From NCBI GenBank assembly GCA_964527395.1, contig CAZGQD010000003.1:34616-98615 (forward strand): a stretch of DNA of 64,000 nucleotides, written 5' to 3'. Position 1 is the stretch's first letter. Each line of letters begins with the position of its first letter. The DNA comes from GCA-2688265 sp964527395. Its GTDB lineage: Archaea > Nanobdellota > Nanobdellia > Woesearchaeales > GW2011-AR9. The notes under the pieces are model-generated. The model saw only the letters and a list, made by a program, of their open reading frames with translations, ran no database searches and was not told where the DNA came from. Made by a program: the position numbers and the translations under genes. Shown in pieces: positions 16,872-24,920 of this stretch.

Positions 16872-17107
16872 TTCCAACTCAAATCATCAACTAATCTTAG
16901 TCCTTTAGTTCTAAGCATTGCTTCTAGTTGTTCTTTGTTTCTAGGATCGCTAAGATTGAATTGGGTTTGGCCTGTTATTTTTTCTAGAAGGGTTTTTGTT
17001 GGTCTTGAGTAGGTTTTTGCTTCTGAATTTAGAGTGATTACTTCTGTTTTTGAAGTAGTTAGTATGTTCTTGACTTTAGAAATAGTTAAATAGGTAGTTT
17101 GTATACT
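16868..17107 (-). pseudogene. Open C-terminal remnant without a start codon
   Basis: On the minus strand a frame is open for about 80 codons and ends ...LRLVDDLSWN at TAA 16870-16868. The stretch TEVITLNSEAKTYSRP and DPRNKEQLEAMLRTKG reads like real protein, but there is no ATG, GTG or TTG start before it meets the divergent gene at 17118. Its stop codon lies inside the 15-bp direct repeat. It may be the end of a gene truncated when the region was rearranged. Family unknown. Confidence 0.4.
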
Positions 17108-17117
17108 TAGTATTAAT

Positions 17118-18461
17118 ATGAGATTTAAATTAGCTGAGACTTTTTGGAATATGGTTAATAGGGGAAGAGGTTCTGGTTCTAGTAATTCCAGTGTTGCTGC
17201 TGCTCCACCTCAAAGGAGTTTGGATGAATTAGTTGCTATGCTACCAGAAGGTGCTCGAGATGCTGCTCTGATTGGTTTGTCTGCTTCAGGAGTTGATGTT
17301 GGAGATGATGCTTATAAAGCAATGGTTGAATATCGAAGTGGTGTTGGATTTGGACCAAATGATTTAGCTGGAATAGCGGTATCTCATGGAAGAGTAGATG
17401 AAGCTATTTCTGTTTTGGTTGGAGCAAATTTTGTTAGGAATGCTGCTGAGCTTGCTAAAGAACAAGTAGGTATTGATAGAGCAATTCAAGTTTATACTGA
17501 TTCTATAAGAGATGCTGGAGAAGCAAGTAAACCTCGTTGGCATGAATGGGCTGGGGATTTGTACCATGAGAAAGATGATTGGTTTAATGGAAATAATTGT
17601 TATAGGGCTGCTGCTTTTGGATTTTTGAGGAAAGGAGATGTAGGTAATGCCTTAGAAGTAGCCAAAGATAAGTTGAGTGATGTAAATACTCAAATTTTGA
17701 TAAATATTCAGGGGGCAGCTAGAGCTAATGATGCAGGATATAAAGGAATGCTTTTGTTTGATGCAGGGAAGTTAGCTGAAGGAGAAGGTTTGTCGTCTGC
17801 AAGAGATTTGTATCAGCAGTCTTTTGATGCAATGTTAGAATCAGATGATGATGATTTTGGTTTGGATCAAAATAGATTACTTATGATTGCAGATGAAAAA
17901 TTAGGTGATGCAGATTCAAGGATTGCAGCTAGAGATAAAGTTCTTTCTGCTAGATATTTAGGAGTAAGTGACCCTAAAAGTTTGAGGTTTGAGCAAGGTG
18001 AGTTGGCTGAAGGACTTGGGCAGTATGAAAAGGCAGCTGGTTTTTATGTTCAAGCTGGACATCATAGAAAAGGAATATCTTTGTTGTTTGATAATGGGCA
18101 TTTTGATGAAGGTTTTGCTTTGTTAGAGGCAAACAAAAGAAGGTTAGGAGATAAATATGTTGCTCATTTGGCTTTTGAGCATGGCCGGCCAGAACTTGCA
18201 CTTGAAGTTGTACAAAGAAGTTTAGCAGTTGATCATGAATGTGGGACTTTTAGAGATCCAGATTATTTTAAGATTGCTGCTAGAGCTGCTGGTGAGATGG
18301 GGAATGAGGATTTGAAAAGTCAGTATTTAACAGATGGAATAGATAGGTTTGTTAGACTTAGTGATTTTGATGTATGTAGAGAGTTTGCAACTTTGCAAGG
18401 AGATATGGATGCTGCTGCTGCTTATAAAGGGATGATGGACCTAGGGTCTAATGGAGCTTAG
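17118..18461 (+). CDS. TPR-like helical repeat protein
   Basis: 447 aa. A basic, Ser/Gly-rich N-terminus is followed by repeated helical hairpins such as HEWAGDLYHEKDDWFNGNNCYRAAAFGFLRKGDVGNALEVAK and GELAEGLGQYEKAAGFYVQAGHHRKGISLLFDNG. The spacing and the A/G/Y positions fit tetratricopeptide-type repeats, which hold protein complexes together. No signal peptide or membrane segment is seen. Partner unknown. Arginine codons are mostly AGA/AGG. Confidence 0.65.
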   Translation: MRFKLAETFWNMVNRGRGSGSSNSSVAAAPPQRSLDELVAMLPEGARDAALIGLSASGVDVGDDAYKAMVEYRSGVGFGPNDLAGIAVSHGRVDEAISVLVGANFVRNAAELAKEQVGIDRAIQVYTDSIRDAGEASKPRWHEWAGDLYHEKDDWFNGNNCYRAAAFGFLRKGDVGNALEVAKDKLSDVNTQILINIQGAARANDAGYKGMLLFDAGKLAEGEGLSSARDLYQQSFDAMLESDDDDFGLDQNRLLMIADEKLGDADSRIAARDKVLSARYLGVSDPKSLRFEQGELAEGLGQYEKAAGFYVQAGHHRKGISLLFDNGHFDEGFALLEANKRRLGDKYVAHLAFEHGRPELALEVVQRSLAVDHECGTFRDPDYFKIAARAAGEMGNEDLKSQYLTDGIDRFVRLSDFDVCREFATLQGDMDAAAAYKGMMDLGSNGA

Positions 18462-18467
18462 TTGTAC

Positions 18468-19112
18468 TCATTTAATTTTCTTTGGAGAGATTGAAAGCAT
18501 GGTTTTTGCTAGATTTTGTAGGGAAGTGATTGCAAAGAGCTTTTTTTTGGTTTTTCTTGAATAATATTCTGATTCAGTTTTATTTATAGGGCTTTCATTT
18601 AAGATTTTTTGAATGATCTCTTTTTCTTTGTTAGTAAAAATTATTGATAAATTCATTTGAGTGCTTCTTTCTGAGTGTATCTTTTCTTTATCTATTATTA
18701 GGTCTGGGCCGTTTGCTTTGTTGTGTTGTAAAATGAACTCGTTTAGGAAATCATTGTAATTTAATTTAATTTTATTATTACTATTTTTAATAGGGTTGTT
18801 TTCTAGGTTGCTATTTAGTTTTGAAGCTTTTTTGTATAGTTTTGAGTCATTGAAGATTTTTATGGTGATTTTAATTATTTCATGGAATAAGGCTTTTTGC
18901 TTTGTTTTTATTTTGATAAAACTAATATCAGGTGAATGAAGATAGATTAAGAAAGGAAGAGCTTTTAGGTAACGTTCGTTTTTTGTTTTTAAGATAGATA
19001 AGATCAAATTTTCTATTTTGTTATCGCCAAGCATTTGGTATCCAGCAGAGATTAGCTCGGTGTCTATGTCTTGGATAGGTTTTATGTTTATTTTTCTAGT
19101 TTTTATTCCCAT
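18468..19112 (-). CDS. Partner protein of the DUF6036 nucleotidyltransferase
   Basis: 214 aa, lysine-rich. Its start overlaps the nucleotidyltransferase stop by 10 nt, so both come from one message. The C-terminal part, FTNKEKEIIQKILNESPINKTESEYYSRKTKKKLFAI, looks like a DNA- or RNA-binding helical module. No family is recognised. In similar pairs in other genomes one gene regulates or completes a nucleotidyltransferase-type toxin; that role here is inferred from the arrangement. Confidence 0.6.
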   Translation of the reverse strand: MGIKTRKINIKPIQDIDTELISAGYQMLGDNKIENLILSILKTKNERYLKALPFLIYLHSPDISFIKIKTKQKALFHEIIKITIKIFNDSKLYKKASKLNSNLENNPIKNSNNKIKLNYNDFLNEFILQHNKANGPDLIIDKEKIHSERSTQMNLSIIFTNKEKEIIQKILNESPINKTESEYYSRKTKKKLFAITSLQNLAKTMLSISPKKIK

Positions 19113-19732
19113 TTTTTAATCTCTTTAATGTGGTTTTGATCTATTTTGTAATTCCAATCTTTGAATTTGATATCAAGTAGATCCAAAAGTTTTTGTTTTG
19201 AATTTGCAACTATGGAATTTTGCATGGTTTTATGGTATCTTTCAATAAGATAGCTTAGGTCTATTTTCTTAGATTCTAGAATGCTTTTAATATCATCAAA
19301 ATCTCTTTTGTCCCCTCTAGCTAATTTACTAATGATTATATCGTATAAAGATAAGGAGTAAAGTTCTATATTATCAAATTCTTTGATTAATTTTGATTTT
19401 TTGAGGCAATCATCTAAAAGTTGTGTTCCCATTATGTTTGAGCTGTGAAATAAATCGAAAGCTAGACCTTCTTGTGTTAACCACCGTATAGAGCCTATTT
19501 TTTTGAAGTTGATTTGTTCAAAGATTTTGCAGATGTATTTGTAATCTTTTTCTGAATGAATATTGATGTCAATATCAAGAGTAGAAGGTTTTATGTTAAG
19601 AATGGTAAGGGCAGTCCCACCAAGAGCATACATTTTAATTTTTTTTCCAAAGAATTTACTAATAGATTCCAACAAATCAAATAAATCTTTGGCGTTTGTG
19701 GTATTTTTGTTGTATGGAGGGTTTTTAGGCAT
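19103..19732 (-). CDS. DUF6036/AbiEii-like nucleotidyltransferase
   Basis: 209 aa. GGTALTILNIKPSTLDIDIN shows the nucleotidyltransferase core with its Asp-x-Asp pair, and ARGDKRDFDDIKSILE is the conserved second region of DUF6036/AbiEii-type proteins. These act as toxins or abortive-infection effectors that modify RNA or proteins with a nucleotide. First gene of a two-gene unit. A TATA box lies about 25 nt upstream and two palindromic operators stand behind it. Confidence 0.75.
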   Translation of the reverse strand: MPKNPPYNKNTTNAKDLFDLLESISKFFGKKIKMYALGGTALTILNIKPSTLDIDINIHSEKDYKYICKIFEQINFKKIGSIRWLTQEGLAFDLFHSSNIMGTQLLDDCLKKSKLIKEFDNIELYSLSLYDIIISKLARGDKRDFDDIKSILESKKIDLSYLIERYHKTMQNSIVANSKQKLLDLLDIKFKDWNYKIDQNHIKEIKKWE

Positions 19733-19775
19733 AAGGTTTGGAAAGTGACTGTTTTTATAAACTTTTTGGTAATTT

Positions 19776-19811
19776 ATACAATTTTTGTATTTATAAGTAC
19801 AATTATTGTAT
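19776..19811 (-). promoter_or_regulatory. Two palindromic operators upstream of the nucleotidyltransferase unit
   Basis: ATACAATTTTTGTAT (19776-19790) and GTACAATTATTGTAT (19797-19811), 21 bp apart, thus two helical turns and on the same face. They lie 44-79 bp upstream of the start codon, behind the TATA box. This is the usual layout of an autoregulated TA operon. Confidence 0.7.
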
Positions 19812-19890
19812 CTTTTATGTTTGTTGATAAGGAGTTATTTTTGGATTAGAAATTAAATTAGAAGTGAAATTAGGGTGTTTTTTAGCAAAA

Positions 19891-19900
19891 GGCTTATAAG
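19891..19900 (+). promoter_or_regulatory. TATA box of the cyclophilin gene
   Basis: GGCTTATAAG, 25-34 nt before ATG 19925. It decides for that start over an in-frame TTG at 19901. Confidence 0.55.
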
Positions 19901-19924
19901 TTGAATTCTTTGATTGATGTTTTT

Positions 19925-20581
19925 ATGGTAAAGAGGATATTAACTAATAGATTGGTAATGGTTATAATGGGACTTTTGGTACTTGGAATGCTTGTTTCTT
20001 GTTCTGGGAGTTCTGATGATGGAGAAAATAATGGAGATGATAATATGAGTAGTGAAGAAAATAGTGGAAGTAACCCTGTTGCAGTGTTTGATACTAGCAT
20101 GGGAAGTTTTGAAATAGAATTGTATACAGATGTAATGCCGATTACAGCAGGGAACTTTGAAAAGTTAGTCTCTGAAGGATTTTATGATGGGACTCGATTT
20201 CATCGTGTGATTAAAGATTTTATGGTTCAAGGTGGAGACCCGCAGTCTAAAGATGAAAGTTTACGTTCAAGGTGGGGAACTGGTGGACCAGGATATTCAA
20301 TTGAAGATGAGCATATTGCTGGAGATAAGTTATCTAATGCACGTGGAACAATTTCAATGGCGAATAGTGGGCCTTCATCTGGTGGATCACAGTTTTTCAT
20401 TAATGTTGTAGATAACACATTTTTGGATTGGAACAAAGAGCCTAGTGCTTCTAAGCATCCTGTATTTGGAGCAGTTGTTTCTGGAATGGATGTAGTTGAT
20501 GTGATTGTATCAGTTGATACTGTTCCTGGAGATCAACCTGCAGAAGATGTTGTTGTGAACTCTGTGAAGATTAAGGGGTAA
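19925..20581 (+). CDS. Cyclophilin-type peptidyl-prolyl isomerase, lipoprotein
   Basis: 218 aa. A signal peptide ends in the lipobox LGMLVSC, then an acidic Asn/Gly/Ser linker, then a small cyclophilin domain: FEIELYTDVMPITAGNFEKLV, FHRVIKDFMVQGGDP with the catalytic Arg, ARGTISMANSGPSSGGSQFFINV and HPVFGAVVSGMDVVD. It should fold exported proteins on the outer face of the membrane. The short loops are those of prokaryotic PpiB-type enzymes. Confidence 0.92.
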   Translation: MVKRILTNRLVMVIMGLLVLGMLVSCSGSSDDGENNGDDNMSSEENSGSNPVAVFDTSMGSFEIELYTDVMPITAGNFEKLVSEGFYDGTRFHRVIKDFMVQGGDPQSKDESLRSRWGTGGPGYSIEDEHIAGDKLSNARGTISMANSGPSSGGSQFFINVVDNTFLDWNKEPSASKHPVFGAVVSGMDVVDVIVSVDTVPGDQPAEDVVVNSVKIKG

Positions 20582-20646
20582 GTTTAATTGAATATTTTGT
20601 TTTTTGTTATTTTTTTTATTGTTTATTTTATTATTTGTTTTGATTA

Positions 20647-20834
20647 GTCATCTATTTGTTCATCAGACTTTTCGAAATTTTAAGACAATTTCCAAACCCT
20701 CAACGTTTTGCTTATGAGGTTAGTGCAGGTACATTCCACTGAGCTTTTGATTTTTCCACTTTGTGAAAAAATGCTCGTGGAAATAGCCTCTCTTTGAATG
20801 GGATTGCCAGTGGAGGGATGAACAAACTGATGAC
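20647..20834 (+). ncRNA. Family A structured RNA candidate, copy A2
   Basis: The closing helix pairs GTCATCtaTTTGTTCATC (20647-20664) with GATGAACAAActGATGAC (20817-20834), 16 pairs with a 2x2 internal loop. After CAGAC there is an extra stem. The core then reads TTAGTGCAGGTACATTCCACTGAG, a hairpin of the ATTTTTCCAC/GTGAAAAAAT type followed by GCTCG, and ATTGCCAGTGGAGG. It occupies most of the 317-nt gap between cyclophilin and mazG. Confidence 0.7.
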
Positions 20835-20898
20835 GGTGGAAATGCTGTTGTAGTTAGTTATGGTGGATGTGGTGGTTTATGATAGATAGGTGTTTTAT

Positions 20899-21345
20899 AT
20901 GGTAGTTAAGGAAGTTGATTATTCGAAGGTAAAGGCTAACCTTTTGGAGCTTGCTAAAGGTTCTATTTTTGAAGAGACTATTGCACATATTAAGTGGAAT
21001 CGTGCTAATGGAGCTTATGGTAAAGTTGATACTTTAGAACATAGATTTAATGGACTTAGTTTGGAAATTTCCGAAGTTAAGAAAGAAGTTGAATCAGGAG
21101 ATATTAAGTTGCTAGCAGAAGAGCTTGGAGATGTAATGTGGGATCTTTTGTTTTTGTTAGAAATGTGTGAAGAGAAAGGGGTTTCAATTGAGTCTGTGCT
21201 TCGTGGTCGGATTGAGAAACAGGTACGTAGGGGGCCGCAGATATATGAACCTCAGGAAGAAGTTACGTGTGCTGAGGAACTTGAGATATGGAACAAGGCT
21301 AAAAAGAAGGAGAAGAGTGGGGAGCTTAAGGGGCTTGGGTTTTGA
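20899..21345 (+). CDS. mazG: MazG-type nucleotide pyrophosphohydrolase
   Basis: 148 aa from ATG 20899. The all-alpha NTP pyrophosphatase fold shows HRFNGLSLEISEVKKEVESGD (helix with the acidic metal ligands) and LAEELGDVMWDLLFLLEM (the EExxD-type second set). RGRIEKQVRRGPQIYEPQ follows. Such enzymes hydrolyse NTPs or damaged nucleotides to monophosphates. Single short domain, half the size of E. coli MazG. Confidence 0.88.
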   Translation: MVVKEVDYSKVKANLLELAKGSIFEETIAHIKWNRANGAYGKVDTLEHRFNGLSLEISEVKKEVESGDIKLLAEELGDVMWDLLFLLEMCEEKGVSIESVLRGRIEKQVRRGPQIYEPQEEVTCAEELEIWNKAKKKEKSGELKGLGF

Positions 21346-21422
21346 TATTTTACTTTCTATAATAGAAAAAGTGTGATGTAGAGGGTAAGAATTGAGCATA
21401 AATTTTAACAATCTATAGTCAC

Positions 21423-21513
21423 CCAAAAAAGTTATTAGGTCTCTAATTAGCTTTTTTGGCTTCCAGACAGCGTTCCAAATGGCGTTTTTCTCCGAAAAAC
21501 TTTTTTGGAGCGC
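21423..21513. repeat. Pair of strong hairpins between convergent genes
   Basis: CCAAAAAAG/CTTTTTTGG (21423-21431 with 21451-21459), then TCCAAA/TTTGGA extended by GCG/CGC (21470-21479 with 21504-21513) enclosing GTTTTT/AAAAAC. The gap is between the ends of mazG and the HAD gene, so a two-way terminator is possible; the linker CCAGACAGCG recalls the family D joint. Confidence 0.6.
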
Positions 21514-22163
21514 TATATTTCTTTTTTGATTATCTCTTGGAGTTCTATGAAGTTTTTGATCATTTTATCTGTTATTGTTAGGTCTTGGCTTTGGTTGAAG
21601 CCGTTCTTGATCCCTATGGTTTTGATATTTGCATTTTTAGCTGACGTTGCACCGTTTTTGGTGTCTTCAACTACTATTGCTTCGTTTGGGTCTATCTTTA
21701 ACTTTTTTAGAGCTAATTTGTAAACAGTAGGATCTGGTTTGCTAGGGAGATTACTGGTTTGGCCGCTGATGATTACGTTGAAATATTGTTTTAGGTTGAA
21801 CCTTTTTAAGACAATGTTGATCCATTCTATGGGAGAAGAAGAGACTAGGGCTATTTTTAGCTTCAATTGTTTGATTAGTTTTAAAGTTTCTAATACGTCT
21901 GGGAGGAGATTGGTTTCTTCACCATAGATGATTTTTGCAGTGTTGTTGATAGTTTCCTTGTATTCAGGCCAAGTCATTTTGCAATTGTGTTTTTGTTTTA
22001 GATGTGTGTGGATGGCTTTCATAGTCATGCCTACGATCTGTTTTTGGTCTTGTTTATTCCATTTAGGGATATATTCTTTGAAGAAATTTCCTTCACGTTT
22101 TTCCCAGTAGAATTCTGAGTCTATAAGAACGCCGTCCATATCGAAGATTACTGCTTTGATCAT
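21513..22163 (-). CDS. HAD-superfamily phosphatase/mutase
   Basis: 216 aa from ATG 22163, which overlaps the TGA of the gene before it (ATGA); an ATG eight codons upstream is less likely. Motif I is FDMDGVLIDSE, motif II is VSSS, and motif III/IV lies in SKPDPTVYKLALKKLKIDPNEAIVVEDTKNG. The helical cap between them is of the beta-phosphoglucomutase type (subfamily IA). Substrate unknown, a sugar phosphate being most common. Confidence 0.88.
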   Translation of the reverse strand: MIKAVIFDMDGVLIDSEFYWEKREGNFFKEYIPKWNKQDQKQIVGMTMKAIHTHLKQKHNCKMTWPEYKETINNTAKIIYGEETNLLPDVLETLKLIKQLKLKIALVSSSPIEWINIVLKRFNLKQYFNVIISGQTSNLPSKPDPTVYKLALKKLKIDPNEAIVVEDTKNGATSAKNANIKTIGIKNGFNQSQDLTITDKMIKNFIELQEIIKKEI

Positions 22164-22330
22164 GTGAACACTGCACCGTTTAGCCATTGATAGAGTAGAA
22201 CAAGAATTAAAATAGTTAAAAGAACTATCATTAATTGTGAATTAGCTTTTTTTCCTTTGATTATCTTACGAGCTGAGTAATTTCGAGGGAACCAAGTTCG
22301 AGCAGAGCTCTCGTTGCTTTGTTCTTTCAT
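22160..22330 (-). CDS. Possible small tail-anchored membrane protein
   Basis: 56 aa from ATG 22330, ending with a membrane segment MIVLLTILILVLLYQWL close to the C-terminus. Its stop overlaps the HAD start (ATGA). Its 5' end overlaps the end of the upstream coiled-coil gene in another reading frame by about 65 nt. The frame is open up to 22411. Either it is an overlapping gene or it is the real C-terminus of the upstream protein joined by a frameshift. Confidence 0.4.
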   Translation of the reverse strand: MKEQSNESSARTWFPRNYSARKIIKGKKANSQLMIVLLTILILVLLYQWLNGAVFT

Positions 22331-22625
22331 CACAAAACTCTCTTGAGTTTGCTCGTTTCTCGCAAACCTCTTGGATCTTAATTCGTTCCTCATTAAGTTT
22401 CTTAATTTCATTGATTTCTACCCTTATTTTTTGTAATTCTCTTGTTGTATTTATTTGAGCTTTGAGGATTTTTATGTTGTCTTCCAATTCTGATGTAATT
22501 AAGTAAATATCAAGTAAAATGATTAGTACTCCAGTAATTAATGGGAGTGAATTTTGTTCTATGCTACCATATAAACTTAGTGAAAAACCGATTACTCCAA
22601 TTATTATATCTCTTGAGGAAATCAT
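22266..22625 (-). CDS. Small membrane protein with coiled coil
   Basis: 119 aa. Two hydrophobic segments in the first 45 residues (IIIGVIGFSLSLYG and LITGVLIILLDIYLI) are followed by a charged helix, ELQKIRVEINEIKKLNEERIKIQEVCEKR, likely coiled coil. The last 30 codons overlap the next frame and contain inverted repeats, so the true C-terminus is uncertain. Confidence 0.55.
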   Translation of the reverse strand: MISSRDIIIGVIGFSLSLYGSIEQNSLPLITGVLIILLDIYLITSELEDNIKILKAQINTTRELQKIRVEINEIKKLNEERIKIQEVCEKRANSREFCDERTKQRELCSNLVPSKLLSS

Positions 22626-22808
22626 ACCTGTTTTTTGATCTTTTAGTTTAATTGGATTGTTAGTTAGATTTGTATGGTTTCTGAAGTATATATTATTTGC
22701 TATAGGTTGTTTTTAAGGAGAATTTGTGAGAATAGTTTATAAAAAAACAAGGGATTTTGGATTTTGAGTTTGATTGGTTGGTTCTTTAAAGTTGATTAGG
22801 TAGAATAT

Positions 22809-23837
22809 ATGGAAAGAGTATTTTTGTTAGAAGAGCTTGTGTCTCAGAATAGTTTTCCTTCTTATAGAAGGTTGTATGAAGCTTTTGATCCTTTAGAAGT
22901 TAGAGCAGAGTTGCTTGGAACTAGAAGGGGTTTTGTGGATGTTGGGCTAAGTTTTGTTCTTGGTCAAGCCTTGAGAAGACGTATGCAAATAAGTGCTGAA
23001 TTTGATGAGGAAAAAGGTGGTTTGAAGTATTTTATCTCTGGAGATGGGGTTTTTGTTAATGAGAGCAGTATCAATGGAGATAGGGCTCCTCTTAACTTTG
23101 GAGATGTGGTGGAATTTCCCAAGGCATCTGAAGTAAATGTAAGAAGAGTTTTTCATAATTCTGCAAGTATTGGTGAAATCTGGGAGAAGGAATTTGAGGG
23201 AGATGAATTTAGAAAAGTAGGGAGTTGGATGGATTACAAAGGGGTTAGTGGAGGTAAATCTAACTATACAGGATGGAAAGTACATGTTGCATTTTCTAGA
23301 GATGAGATGGACAAAAGGTATAACTTTTTTCAAGAGATTAAAGGGCAGTTAGGCTCTAATGGATTGAATCTGAGGTGTAAGGTACAAGGAGATTTGGCAG
23401 CTTCTAGTAACAAATTTATGGTATTTTATTTAGGTTTTCCTGGAAAAGAGTTGGAAATATTTCGAAGAACTTACCATGCATTTGGAGATGATGAATATTC
23501 GATGTTTGCTAAAAGAGTGGTATTGAATTCGTTTATGACGGCACTTTATGAAAAAGCTAGTTCTGTGGTTAAAGGTTTAGAAGAAGCGTTAGGAGCTTAT
23601 CCAGTTTCACGTGGAAGTAGCTTTGAGGGAAGTTTTGGACTAAGAGGAGTAAAGCAAATGCCGGGAACTTTAAGTCAATCTGGAAGATTATTTTATGGGT
23701 ATGATCATAATATGCCGATTTATAAAGTAGGGGCTAGCTATGTGAGTGCTGCTAGAAGAAGGCATAATATAATTAAGAACCCTGATTTGTTTTGTCCAAG
23801 TGAGTTTAGTTTAGAGCAAGATACTATTGATCTTTGA
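22809..23837 (+). CDS. Hypothetical protein with a degenerate FHA-like domain
   Basis: 342 aa. Residues about 45-115 read FVDVGLSFVLGQALRRRMQIS...KYFISGDGVFVNESSINGDRAPLNFGDVVEF, which follows the order of an FHA domain (strand, loop, fVN..sI, L..GD.i.F), but the canonical GR, SxxH and NGT residues are missing. The rest is not recognised. It could be a paralogue of the FHA-caspase system lacking the protease. No membrane segment is seen. Confidence 0.55.
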   Translation: MERVFLLEELVSQNSFPSYRRLYEAFDPLEVRAELLGTRRGFVDVGLSFVLGQALRRRMQISAEFDEEKGGLKYFISGDGVFVNESSINGDRAPLNFGDVVEFPKASEVNVRRVFHNSASIGEIWEKEFEGDEFRKVGSWMDYKGVSGGKSNYTGWKVHVAFSRDEMDKRYNFFQEIKGQLGSNGLNLRCKVQGDLAASSNKFMVFYLGFPGKELEIFRRTYHAFGDDEYSMFAKRVVLNSFMTALYEKASSVVKGLEEALGAYPVSRGSSFEGSFGLRGVKQMPGTLSQSGRLFYGYDHNMPIYKVGASYVSAARRRHNIIKNPDLFCPSEFSLEQDTIDL

Positions 23838-23893
23838 GATTGTTGTATTGTTTTGGCTAAATGTTTATATTGTATTGGGTTTATTTTTAGTTT

Positions 23894-24895
23894 GTGGTAA
23901 TTATTAATGATAAAGTCTATGGTGAAGTAGAGATTACTGAGCCTGTGCTGCTGGAACTTATGTCAAGTGCGCCTTTGATTCGATTAAAAGGAATAGATCA
24001 AAATGGAGTGCCTGGCTTTGATTTGCCCGGTGGGAAGACAAGTCGCTTTGAACATTGTGTTGGGGTGATGATATTGCTTGGACAGTTAGGAGCCTCAGTG
24101 GAAGAGCAGATAGCTGGGCTGTTACATGATGTGCCGCACACTGCTTTTTCGCATGCAATTGATTGGGTTTTTGATGATTCTGAAGGGCAGGAGTTTCATG
24201 AGAAATTTTTTGAGAAGATAATTTTGGGTTCTGAAATCCCTTTGATACTTGAGAAGCATGGTTTTTTAGTAGATTCTGTTTTGGATTATAGCAAATTTGG
24301 ACTTCTTGAACGTGATTCGCCTGATTTGTGTGGAGATAGAGTTGATTATACCTTTCGTGATAGTTTGACTTGGTTTGGTGAGAGAGGAAAAGAAGTGTTA
24401 CTTGCTTTGCCAAGTTTGGTGAATTTTGAAGGAGAGATGGTGTTCAATGATTCTGAGGCTGCTTTGTTATTTGCTCGAAAATATTTGGCATTAGATAGGG
24501 AGTTTTGGGCAGGGCCTAGGTATATGAGTGGGTTTCATTATTTGGCTTTAGCTGTGAAAAGAGCGCTTGAGATCAAATTGATTGATTTTGATGATTTGTT
24601 TTTAACAGATATGGATGTTTATACCAAGTTATGTGGGAGTTCGGATTTAGAGATAAAGGATAATTTGAAAATGCTTGAATTTTGTAAAGATGCTAAAGTG
24701 GTTTCTGAGAAAACTGATATTGTTTATAAATCAAAAGTGCGGTTTGTTGATCCTAAAGTGTTAATTGATGGGGTTTTGCTGCCTGTTTCTTCTTTGTTTC
24801 TAGAGTTTGAAAAGGAGTTAGAGGAGCATAAGAAACGGTTTTCTAAAGAGTTGTTTATAAAGGTGGAAGAGGAATATGGGATTAGTAAAGATTAA
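23894..24895 (+). CDS. HD-domain phosphohydrolase (SAMHD1/dGTPase-like)
   Basis: 333 aa from GTG 23894. The HD signature is RFEHCVGV near residue 51 and LLHDVPHTAFSHAIDW near 75, with the later metal-ligand Asp in SPDLCGDRVDYTFRD. The order and the loop before the first His (DLPGGKTSRFEH) fit HD enzymes acting on nucleotides, for example dNTP triphosphohydrolases. The substrate cannot be read from the sequence. Confidence 0.82.
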   Translation: MVIINDKVYGEVEITEPVLLELMSSAPLIRLKGIDQNGVPGFDLPGGKTSRFEHCVGVMILLGQLGASVEEQIAGLLHDVPHTAFSHAIDWVFDDSEGQEFHEKFFEKIILGSEIPLILEKHGFLVDSVLDYSKFGLLERDSPDLCGDRVDYTFRDSLTWFGERGKEVLLALPSLVNFEGEMVFNDSEAALLFARKYLALDREFWAGPRYMSGFHYLALAVKRALEIKLIDFDDLFLTDMDVYTKLCGSSDLEIKDNLKMLEFCKDAKVVSEKTDIVYKSKVRFVDPKVLIDGVLLPVSSLFLEFEKELEEHKKRFSKELFIKVEEEYGISKD

Positions 24896-24920
24896 ATAGT
24901 TTTATGACTAGTTTTATTTT

